DNA of 64,000 nucleotides from the NCBI GenBank assembly GCA_947629675.1, contig CANREM010000002.1, positions 62,001-126,000 on the forward strand. Direction: 5' to 3'. The notes under the pieces were generated by a model, which was given only the letters and a program-made list of their open reading frames with translations, had not been told where the DNA came from and made no database searches. The stretch is from an uncultured Clostridia bacterium. Its GTDB lineage: Bacteria > Bacillota > Clostridia > Christensenellales > Borkfalkiaceae. The position numbers were made by a program, and so were the translations under genes. Each line of letters begins with the position of its first letter. Positions within the stretch are counted from its first letter, which is position 1. Below, in pieces: positions 18,701 to 24,900 of this stretch.

Positions 18701-20666
18701 TCCCGTCAAAGACATGGAGGGATACTATGTTATCTTCGATGAAGATAGCGGCGTGACGCTCTATGATGCAGACGATGCAGAAGTCGGTACAGGTACATGG
18801 ACGCTTACGGACGAGGACGATATCTACGACGTCGTGCTCACGATGGGAGAAGGCGAAACGGAGGTCGAGATCAAGTGGAACGTTCAACTTATCGCGGATG
18901 ACGACTATATGAAGTATCTCTGCGTCCTTTACAACGAGGATATGAAGGGGAACTTTGTCGGTCCCAACTTCACCGTGCTCTATATGGACGGCTGGGGCTA
19001 TGGCTCCTACTACGACGAGATGGGCTTCTACTATGATATCTACACAACGGTCGTGAACGACACGTACATGATCATCACCGATTACAACGGCGATTTCGAG
19101 TACTTTGTTTCCTATAACGTCGCTGCAAGGACCTTCAAGCCCGTTGACAATTCGGCATATTATGCGTCCTTCTACACCACCGATCTCTTCGGTTCCGTCG
19201 TGTTCGCGGACGGTTTGTATCTCGACGGCGAACTCTACGGCTACTATATCGTGAAAGAGGGCGCGGATAAAGCGACCGTCTTTGCAGAGGATGAAGTCAC
19301 GGGTGCCTATACTGAGGAAGAGTTTGTGCTTCCCGAGGCTGCAGACAAGACCTATGAATTAGACGGTGTCACCTATTATCGTTGGAACGAAGGCGAAGCA
19401 ATTACCCTCAAGGGCACGGCGTACTTCCACGGCGGCGAGATCGAGCTTGCTGTCACGCTCACCTTCACCCCCGACGGTACAGCAGCCCTCAACGCACCTG
19501 CAAGCATTACCTACAAGGACGGCGAGACCCCTGTCACGGTCGATGGCTTTGAGCTCGTGATCGAGATGGATTATGATACCGAAGAACTTATGCTGACCCT
19601 CTACGATGCCAACCGCGTTGACTACCCTGTCTACGATCTCACTTGGAATCCCGACAATGAAACAGGAAACACTTTCATCGTCATAGGGACCTTCCTCTAC
19701 ACTGAACTCTACGAAGACTTCATGGGCGATTACAACGGGATCTACTACGGGCACTTCGCGCTCGGCGATATTGCGGTAAGCAAAGATCAGTATTGGATCG
19801 TCCTCGAGGCGACGGATCTCAAAGGAGAGGAGCTCGGATGCTTTGTGGATGACCTCGATACGCTCAAAACAGAGACGATCAACAAGTACTACGGCACGAT
19901 GTATGAGACTAAGATCGAAGGGACAGACGAAAACACTTATGTGCTGACGTTCTTCCTTATCACGGAGGATGAGCAGCCCTGGACGGGCAGCGGTACGCCT
20001 TACCTTCTCATCTACGCGGTCACACTCGACCAATATATTGATGGGACCGACGGTGTACAAAATCTCGTACTTTATACGAGTACATGCGTCTACGTCAATG
20101 CGTTCTCCAATGTCTTGAAAGTCGGAAAGACGAATGTCGGCTTGTACCTTCGTTTGAACAGCGACACTATTGGTTACCTTGAGCCGGATGATACTGTCTT
20201 CGCGGATGATGGCTCATGGATCATTTGGGACGTTCCGCACGATAAAGAAGAAACGCCGGATGAAGTTGAAACCATAAGTTGGCTTCTCGAACTCACATAT
20301 GATGAAGAGACAGGCCTTGTTACCGATTTCACCGCTACGCAAGGGGCGTATGGTTACTTCTACGATTCCACACGGCAGTATATTGTTGGATTCTTCTATA
20401 CTTTATCTGATGACGATGAATATATAGTGCCCGTTGTCTACGCATTGGGTACACCTAGCGGTCTCTTCGACGCGATCATCACCGATAATAAAGACGGCAC
20501 CTGGACGATAGAGACCGAGGATGCGACCTACACTGTGACGATCAGTCTTTCGAAAGAAAGCCTTAGTATCACCGTCACCAAACAGGCAGAGCCTGCACCC
20601 GCACCCGGGACCGGCGGAACCGAAGCAGGTGGCGAAGAGACGGGCGATGCAGGCGCACAAGGCTGA
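15732..20666 (+). CDS. Giant surface lipoprotein 1 (InlB-like module plus LDG-repeat array)
   Basis: 1644 aa, no named family recognised beyond the N-terminal module. A type II signal peptide with lipobox IVAGC (lipidated Cys28) predicts anchoring to the outer leaflet of the membrane. Residues about 35-105 and 165-250 are InlB/Listeria-Bacteroides type beta repeats (GLTFAGWYVNG, TLTAKYNA; RRLAGWAEE, VLYAVWD). The rest is an acidic, Tyr-rich array of diverging units centred on LxLDGxGxAxY followed by GxxxxGxY (for example LSLDGVGGAAILDYVDYVGY, LFVDGAGFAIYTDAEGN, LELDGFYYWAEYTDADG). The C-terminus is a short Pro/Gly/Glu tail with no LPXTG. The start has aaggaggcaact. It has a strongly conserved N-terminus with two paralogues at 45-54 kb. 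An adhesive or binding role is inferred. Confidence 0.85.
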   Translation: MKKTRKLWLGGMIVAMVVAATCGIVAGCGKAKGKLTLDAGIGGTLSEAEYKVEVGANLKDFLADKTPVPESGLTFAGWYVNGAPIADGATMSKDGITLTAKYNAAYTLNVYTQGLDGNYPETAETTTGTAIYLEPLDLTSSVNIPEGFAIDSDAENVLTSEALGKDAVFTIHLERNLYPVLLYANIDGEANEQRDTQTIRYGNKVELAGDEVFELPDARRLAGWAEERNGEIVHHAGDELTVEGEIVLYAVWDIGYADLYGGDDVIYFSGEDDTVAYLVRGGMEFEGVRDGDAFTFEPDEGALLEGKIIGQYFAYTRSALEGTYTFYSGYLSDEDDPLVESETLVLDGTMGATYTHVEEGETVVDKGIYYPGDSRGEYVLELEGEENAYIFILSESNGTPVFSFYDVAAGDYAYGTIVSVEGYFSLDEDTLLSLDGVGGAAILDYVDYVGYYGKYDIVGYYGGEVPVIHAVIEGYGTIDCILVPLESGETIFVEKDPYAGTYTTTADGKDVTIELSGYSALIGATIKEGTAETYGAYWVRESEVFGTLLDIYDENGEKLKYTYQIVDEDGELSLKPFADGNFVEYMQLEVNQSGKPGLYYPTILFYDELYKAAETETNIPAGAMRAEVYYPVEDSVTGESTLVHAASGYYTVKVLGAELNYYTITQTSVDEHYTGTTLFRTISCLTGSVLTTSGGSLDVYYIFEADDEEVYILISEETEKENGGYLWYREVGITDMGSLYFAPDGTVYEGSLDIVDMNETTMYMDFEYFDSADRDYYHIYFVVHENADDPDNPFYTYVIAEDAPHTYEYSDQYGGSGDGETLFVDGAGFAIYTDAEGNEIVGTYEETGTTVFGDTIYTFTATTTDGEADPESFDFILYYNYVDLGIFGTYEEAYFYLYDEGLNGTLTGEGGIELELDGFYYWAEYTDADGVTYSGNYFLLDEDYICFMDMEVTGDEFYFIVDGKTITLDGESGGSSQFDYYYEVVDDSYLPVKDMEGYYVIFDEDSGVTLYDADDAEVGTGTWTLTDEDDIYDVVLTMGEGETEVEIKWNVQLIADDDYMKYLCVLYNEDMKGNFVGPNFTVLYMDGWGYGSYYDEMGFYYDIYTTVVNDTYMIITDYNGDFEYFVSYNVAARTFKPVDNSAYYASFYTTDLFGSVVFADGLYLDGELYGYYIVKEGADKATVFAEDEVTGAYTEEEFVLPEAADKTYELDGVTYYRWNEGEAITLKGTAYFHGGEIELAVTLTFTPDGTAALNAPASITYKDGETPVTVDGFELVIEMDYDTEELMLTLYDANRVDYPVYDLTWNPDNETGNTFIVIGTFLYTELYEDFMGDYNGIYYGHFALGDIAVSKDQYWIVLEATDLKGEELGCFVDDLDTLKTETINKYYGTMYETKIEGTDENTYVLTFFLITEDEQPWTGSGTPYLLIYAVTLDQYIDGTDGVQNLVLYTSTCVYVNAFSNVLKVGKTNVGLYLRLNSDTIGYLEPDDTVFADDGSWIIWDVPHDKEETPDEVETISWLLELTYDEETGLVTDFTATQGAYGYFYDSTRQYIVGFFYTLSDDDEYIVPVVYALGTPSGLFDAIITDNKDGTWTIETEDATYTVTISLSKESLSITVTKQAEPAPAPGTGGTEAGGEETGDAGAQG

Positions 20667-20733
20667 TAAGGCGTAAAGTCTTTAAGGCGAACACAAAGCC
20701 GATAAGACGTAAAGTCTTTAAGGCGAACAAATC
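20662..20733 (+). repeat. Two tandem 36-bp repeats at the 3' end of giant lipoprotein 1
   Basis: Two 36-bp copies (20662-20697 and 20698-20733) share 'gataag.cgtaaagtctt' and 'taaggcgaaca' and begin at the stop codon of the gene. They precede the terminator. Confidence 0.75.
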
Positions 20734-20740
20734 ACAAGAA

Positions 20741-20774
20741 AGCCCGAGCGGCTTTGCCGCTCGGGCTTTTCCTA
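20741..20774 (+). terminator. Terminator after giant lipoprotein 1
   Basis: Stem AGCCCGAGCGG/CCGCTCGGGCT with loop CTTTG is followed by TTTT. Confidence 0.85.
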
Positions 20775-20777
20775 TAT

Positions 20778-21280
20778 ACGTCATGCTGAGCGAAGTAGAA
20801 GCATCACCTTATTCTTGCCCACCCCTTGAGGGGTGGGTGTCACGGCTTCGCCGCGACGGAAGGGGTGGATACCGCGTCATTCCGAGGGGCAACGCCCCGA
20901 GTGAATCCCCTCATACGAAGTCCATAAGGCTTCCCCCATCCATGGGGGAAGCTGTCACGCTTGCGTGACTGATGAGGGTGCTTGCTGTCCCTGAAAGGGA
21001 AAGTACCCGCGAAGCGGGGGAAAGGGTTAACCCCTCTGTCACCTGCGGTGACATCTCCCCTTACAGGGGAGACGAGAAAGAAGCTCCTCCTTGGGGGGCT
21101 GTCACGCTTGCGTGACTGATGAGGGTTGGCCTCCCGCGTCATCCTGAGCCGAATTGCCATTACGCAGTTCTTGCGAGCCTCTCTCCGAAGGATCCCCTTC
21201 TACGCAGTCCGAAAAAGCTTCTCCCACGGTGTCGCCTTTGTTGCCCCTCCCGAGGAGGGGGTAGGGGGGTGGGTACGAGT
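20778..21280. repeat. REP-like repeat mosaic (20.8-21.3 kb)
   Basis: The 683-nt gap holds only repeat units. These are 'gtcatgctgagcgaagtagaagc' (20779), a CCACCCCTTGAGGGGTGG double hairpin (20815-20868) and 'gtcattccgaggggcaacg' (20877). Then come a CTTCCCCCATCCATGGGGGA unit (20931), a series of small hairpins (cccgcgaagcggg, gtcacctgcggtgac, ctccccttacaggggag), 'gtcatcctgagccgaattgcc' (21138) and a cccctcccgaggaggggg unit (21239). No coding frame looks real. Confidence 0.8.
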
Positions 21281-21349
21281 TCCAAATTTCCTCACCTCAT
21301 TCCGCATAAACATTATCGTATCGCGCAAGATAGAGACAGGAGGAACAAC

Positions 21350-21589
21350 ATGGTCATTGCAAATCTCATTGCCTACATCCTCGTGCTGCTCGGGGCACTC
21401 AATTGGGGAATGTTCGGCATCTTCAACTTCAACCTCGTCTCGGCGATCTTCATGGGTCCGCGTGCGATCGGTTCCATCATCATTTACTCGCTCATCGCCC
21501 TCGCCGCGATCTGGCTCATCATCTCGCCCATCATCACGAACGGGGCGTTGAAGCTCCGCGGCAATCGCACCGTCCGCGAGACGAAGTAA
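21350..21589 (+). CDS. DUF378-family small membrane protein
   Basis: 79 aa with two membrane helices (about 2-26 and 40-61) separated by a short loop. 'LVLLGALNWGMFGIFNFNLV' is the characteristic DUF378 segment, a conserved bacterial membrane protein of unknown function. The start is set by the gacaggaggaacaac ribosome binding site; longer in-frame starts run into repeat DNA. It is isolated between a repeat array and the feo genes, with a hairpin after its stop. Confidence 0.85.
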   Translation: MVIANLIAYILVLLGALNWGMFGIFNFNLVSAIFMGPRAIGSIIIYSLIALAAIWLIISPIITNGALKLRGNRTVRETK

Positions 21590-21607
21590 GCAAATTTCCA
21601 AATGCGA

Positions 21608-21648
21608 ATGCGGGTCCGCGCATATTTTGCGTCGGGTCCGCATTTTTT
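21608..21648 (+). terminator. Hairpin plus T run ending at the feoA start
   Basis: ATGCGG (21608-21613) pairs with CCGCAT (21638-21643) across a 24-nt loop, followed by a run of six T. The feoA ATG comes directly after the T run with no visible Shine-Dalgarno sequence. It could be a terminator of the DUF378 gene or an attenuator of feoAB. Confidence 0.45.
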
Positions 21649-21879
21649 ATGGATATGGATATCTCTGCTCTCAAAAAGGGCGACCGTGCCGTCGTTCTCA
21701 AGGTGGAAGGGGACGAGGAGGAAAAGGATCGCCTTCACGCGCTCGGCGTCTTTCCCGGGGCGAAAATTACCCTTCTCAAGAGGTTCCTCCTCGGACATGG
21801 GTGCCTCATAGAGGCTGGGGGGAGCCGTTTGGCAATGGGAAGAGAGGTCGCAAGGAGGGTACTTGTATGGCGGACATGA
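21649..21879 (+). CDS. feoA: FeoA-like SH3-domain protein of ferrous iron uptake
   Basis: 76 aa. Conserved FeoA features are LKKGDRAVV, RLHALGVFPGAKI and the closing beta strand SRLAMGREVARRVLV. FeoA-type SH3 proteins bind FeoB and are needed for Fe(II) import. The gene overlaps feoB by 13 nt. ATG 21649 has no ribosome binding site and follows a hairpin with T run; ATG 21655 is an alternative. The frame is also open upstream but without homology. Confidence 0.8.
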   Translation: MDMDISALKKGDRAVVLKVEGDEEEKDRLHALGVFPGAKITLLKRFLLGHGCLIEAGGSRLAMGREVARRVLVWRT

Positions 21880-23747
21880 TCCTCCTCTGCGGCAATCCCA
21901 ACGCGGGCAAGAGTACCCTTTTCAACCGCCTTGCGCGCGCACATGCGCATGTGGGCAACTATCACGGCGTCACGGTGGACGCCCTCGAAAAGCAGACGGA
22001 GATCGGGGGGAAACGCGTCACGCTCGTCGACCTTCCGGGCATCTATTCCGCCCCCGGGAGGAGCCTCGAGGAAAAATTCGCCTGCAAGTACATAGAAGAT
22101 CACGCGGAGGCCGCCCTGCTCTTTGTCACCGAGTGCGGACGATTGACAAATTTCCTCCCCCTCATGGCCGCCCTCACGAAAAACAGCCGCCGCTGTGCCC
22201 TCGTCCTCACAAAGAGGAGGGCTTTCGTGCGCAACGGGGGCGAGGTGGATGCCGCCCGCCTCTCTGCCACTCTCGGCATCCCCGTCTGTTTTGCCGAGGA
22301 GAAATCGCTCAAAACTTTTCTTGCCGCCATGCTCTCCGCCCCGCCCGCAAGCGTGAAGGAGGGGGATCTCTCCCACGCCCTTCGCCCCGCCCGCGGCGGT
22401 CTCTCGCGTGCCGACAAGCTTCTTTTGAACGGCTTTATCGGCCTGCCCCTTTTTTGCATCCTGCTCCTTCTCGCCTTCCTCCTCACCTTCGCAAAGGGCT
22501 TCCCGGGGGATCTGATGAAGGAGGGCATCGAATGGCTGTTCACCGATTTTCTGGGGGGCATGTCCGAGGGTATCCCTTCAGAAATCGTGCGAAACCTCGT
22601 GCGCGACGGCATCCTGCGAAGCCTCGGGAGCGTCCTCTGTTTCCTCCCGCAGATCGCACTTTTGCATCTTTTTTTGATCCTCTTGGAGGAGAGCGGCCTT
22701 CTCTCCCGTCTCGCCATTCTCACCGACGGCTTTTTTTCGAAGATCGGCCTCTCGGGGCGGGCGGTCTTTTCCATTCTGATGGGCTTCGGCTGCACCGCCG
22801 CTGCCGTCACGACCACCCGCGGCCTCGACGACAAGGCGATGCAAAAGAGGGTTATTTTGTGCCTTCCCTACATCTCCTGCAGCGCGAAGCTCCCCGTCTA
22901 CCTCACCCTTTCCGCCTCCTTCTTTTCCGACCCCTTCGCCGCCGTCATTCTCTTGTATCTTCTCGGCGTCGCCCTCGCCGTCCTCGTCGCCCTCTTTCTC
23001 AAAAAGAGGACGCCGCCCTTCCTTTCCGAACTCGCCCCGCTCCAGCTCCCGCGTCCGCTTTTCGTCCTCAAATCCTTGCTCTTTCAGATAAAACAGTTTA
23101 TAATAAAGGTAGCGACGGTCATCCTCGCCTTCTTCCTCCTCTCGTGGCTTCTCTCCTCCTTCAACTTCTCGTTCGAGCTTTGCGATGCGAAGGAGAGCAT
23201 GCTCGCCAAAATTTGCGGGGGGCTGAAGTGGCTGTTCGCGCCCATCGGCATGGGAGATTGGCGCATTGCCTATGCGGCCATCTCGGGCCTTGTGGCAAAG
23301 GAGAACGTCGCGGGGGCGATCGCCATGCTCTTTGGAAGTTTTCCTTATTCGGGAGCAAGCGCGTTTGCCTTCGCCGTCTTTATCCTCGCCTGCAGTCCCT
23401 GCGTCTCCGCGATCGCGGCGACCGCGCGGGAAGTGGGCAAGGGCCGCGCCATCCTCTATGCCGCCGTGCAGACGGTCACGGCTCTGCTGCTATCCTATGC
23501 CGTCTACTTCTCCCTCATCGGCGGAGCGGTCTACATCGCCCTCGCCCTCGTGCCCCTCATCGGGGGGTTGCTCATCGGAAAAAATCGTGAAAAAGTTTCT
23601 CGTGCAGGAAAAAAGTTCGCTCAAAGATTTCACCGACGCAACGTGCGCACAGGCGTCGATGGCTCTTCGCGCTCTCTTGAGGCGCAAGGACGTGCGCGTC
23701 AACGGCAAAAAGGTGGGCGAAAATGTTCTCCTTCTCCCGGGCGATGA
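21867..23747 (+). CDS. feoB: Ferrous iron transporter FeoB, short form, with a suspect C-terminal tail
   Basis: As read, 626 aa. The N-terminal G domain has G1 GNPNAGKST and G3 DLPG, but the G4 NxxD motif is replaced by LTKRR. A short GDI region is followed by about eight membrane segments with the Gate motifs GFGCTAAAV (the usual Pro is lost) and SCSAKLPVY. It imports Fe(II), driven or gated by GTP. After the last helix (residue about 571) the frame continues for about 55 basic, low-complexity residues that overlap the next gene out of phase. One extra A, or a -1 slip, in the AAAAAA run at 23579-23584 would give an end 'GKKS-stop' overlapping the next start codon. The tail is therefore probably not the native terminus. 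Start ATG has ggagggtacttgt. Confidence 0.85.
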   Translation: MADMILLCGNPNAGKSTLFNRLARAHAHVGNYHGVTVDALEKQTEIGGKRVTLVDLPGIYSAPGRSLEEKFACKYIEDHAEAALLFVTECGRLTNFLPLMAALTKNSRRCALVLTKRRAFVRNGGEVDAARLSATLGIPVCFAEEKSLKTFLAAMLSAPPASVKEGDLSHALRPARGGLSRADKLLLNGFIGLPLFCILLLLAFLLTFAKGFPGDLMKEGIEWLFTDFLGGMSEGIPSEIVRNLVRDGILRSLGSVLCFLPQIALLHLFLILLEESGLLSRLAILTDGFFSKIGLSGRAVFSILMGFGCTAAAVTTTRGLDDKAMQKRVILCLPYISCSAKLPVYLTLSASFFSDPFAAVILLYLLGVALAVLVALFLKKRTPPFLSELAPLQLPRPLFVLKSLLFQIKQFIIKVATVILAFFLLSWLLSSFNFSFELCDAKESMLAKICGGLKWLFAPIGMGDWRIAYAAISGLVAKENVAGAIAMLFGSFPYSGASAFAFAVFILACSPCVSAIAATAREVGKGRAILYAAVQTVTALLLSYAVYFSLIGGAVYIALALVPLIGGLLIGKNREKVSRAGKKFAQRFHRRNVRTGVDGSSRSLEAQGRARQRQKGGRKCSPSPGR

Positions 23748-24393
23748 GGTCGCCTTCTACCTGACCCCCGCCGAGGAAGCCCTTCGCGCGTACACGATCC
23801 TATATGAGGATGAGAATGTTCTCGTCGTCGATAAGGAGAGCGGCGTCTCCTCCGAGGCCCTTTTTCGCGCTCTCGAGGAGAGAGGGGAGTGCCGCTTCAT
23901 CCACCGCCTCGACCGCAACACCGAGGGGGTGATGATCTTTGCCAAAACCAAAGAAGCCGAGGAAGAACTTCTCTCCGCCTTCCGCGAGCGAAAAGTCGGG
24001 AAGAAGTACCTCGCCCTCGTGTTCGGGAGGATGGAAAAGAGGCATGCGATGCTCGAGGGCTTCCTCGAAAAGGACGAGAGGAGCGCGCGCGTTACCATAA
24101 ACACCGCGGGACGGGGAGAAAAGATCGTGACGGAGTACGAAGTTTTGGAGGAGCGCGGGGAGATGAGTTTGCTTCTTGTCACCCTCCACACGGGTAAGAC
24201 CCACCAGATAAGAGCGCATCTCGCCCATGTCGGCCACCCCGTCGTCGGCGACGAAAAGTACGGCGACCACGCGAAAAACAGGGCGCACCACGCCGCACGC
24301 CAGCGGCTCCTTGCAAAGGAACTGACGCTCGAAACTGGCGGCCCGCTCGCCTACCTGAAGGGAAAGACCTTCCGCTCCCCGAAAAATTTATAA
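23587..24393 (+). CDS. RluA/RluD-family pseudouridine synthase with S4 domain
   Basis: 268 aa, GTG start. An N-terminal S4 RNA-binding domain (about 1-55, LRRKDVRVNGKKVG) is followed by the catalytic domain with HRLDRNTEGVMIF (catalytic Asp), KKYLALVFG and LHTGKTHQIRAHLAHVGHPV. It is the window's second RluA-type enzyme and the only one with S4. The start codon overlaps the TGA that feoB would use after a -1 shift (GTGA), which supports this start. Otherwise it overlaps feoB by 161 nt. RNA target not determinable. Confidence 0.85.
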   Translation: MKKFLVQEKSSLKDFTDATCAQASMALRALLRRKDVRVNGKKVGENVLLLPGDEVAFYLTPAEEALRAYTILYEDENVLVVDKESGVSSEALFRALEERGECRFIHRLDRNTEGVMIFAKTKEAEEELLSAFRERKVGKKYLALVFGRMEKRHAMLEGFLEKDERSARVTINTAGRGEKIVTEYEVLEERGEMSLLLVTLHTGKTHQIRAHLAHVGHPVVGDEKYGDHAKNRAHHAARQRLLAKELTLETGGPLAYLKGKTFRSPKNL

Positions 24394-24411
24394 GAAATTT
24401 CCGAAAAACGC

Positions 24412-24441
24412 TTGACAAAGCGTTTTTTAATGTAGTATTAT
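24412..24441 (+). promoter_or_regulatory. Promoter of the arsR-P1B-ATPase operon
   Basis: TTGACA (24412-24417) and TATTAT (24436-24441) with an 18-bp spacer. The -10 box runs into the ArsR-type dyad. Confidence 0.7.
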
Positions 24442-24460
24442 ATGAACAGTTATTCATATA
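24439..24460 (+). promoter_or_regulatory. ArsR-family operator dyad
   Basis: Two 10-bp arms (TATATGAACA and TATTCATATA) around a GT centre, with a single mismatch pair. This matches the ATATGAAnA..TnTTCATAT operator type of ArsR/SmtB repressors. It overlaps the -10 box and the start region, so binding should block transcription until metal releases the repressor. Confidence 0.75.
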
Positions 24461-24479
24461 TTGATATAGGAGATCGAAA

Positions 24480-24827
24480 ATGGAATGTACGCATAAAACC
24501 GAACATGAAGGGGCTGCGAGGCGCGCCCTCGAAAACATGCCGCCCGAAGAGGAGGTCGCACGCGTCGCCGCAACGTTCAAGGCGATCTCCGAGCCGTCCC
24601 GCCTCAAGATCCTCTTTGCCCTGCGCCACGGCGAAATGTGCGTCTATCACATCGTCGAAGCGGTGGGGGGCGCGCAGAGTGCCGTGAGCCACCAGCTCCG
24701 CCTTCTCAAGGCGTGCGGCATGGTCAGATCCCGCCGCGATGGGCAGAACATCCTCTACTCCCTGTCCGACGAACATGTCGTCGCCGTCCTCGAGCTTGCA
24801 TGTACGCATTTGCACTGTAAACTGTAG
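24480..24827 (+). CDS. ArsR/SmtB-family metal-responsive repressor
   Basis: 115 aa winged-helix regulator. 'AISEPSRLKILFALRHGEMCV' and 'QSAVSHQLRLLKACGMVRSRRDGQ' are the family core and recognition helix. The last helix carries Asp97, His99, His110, His112 and Cys113, close to the alpha-5 Zn/Co sensing pattern of CzrA/SmtB. Cys54/His57 and an N-terminal Cys3, His5, His9 could form further sites. The gene is headed by its own dyad operator and followed 73 nt later by a metal ATPase, so autoregulated zinc/cadmium efflux control is inferred. The metal is not proven. Confidence 0.9.
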   Translation: MECTHKTEHEGAARRALENMPPEEEVARVAATFKAISEPSRLKILFALRHGEMCVYHIVEAVGGAQSAVSHQLRLLKACGMVRSRRDGQNILYSLSDEHVVAVLELACTHLHCKL

Positions 24828-24900
24828 TTTTTTTGAAAAAAACGCAAAAAATCAATTATTTCGATAAATATCTAAATAAGAAAAGAGGCTTAAATTTTCC

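Noticed and set aside
22578-22844. Small antisense frames within feoB
   Set aside because: Composition shadows without initiation signals.
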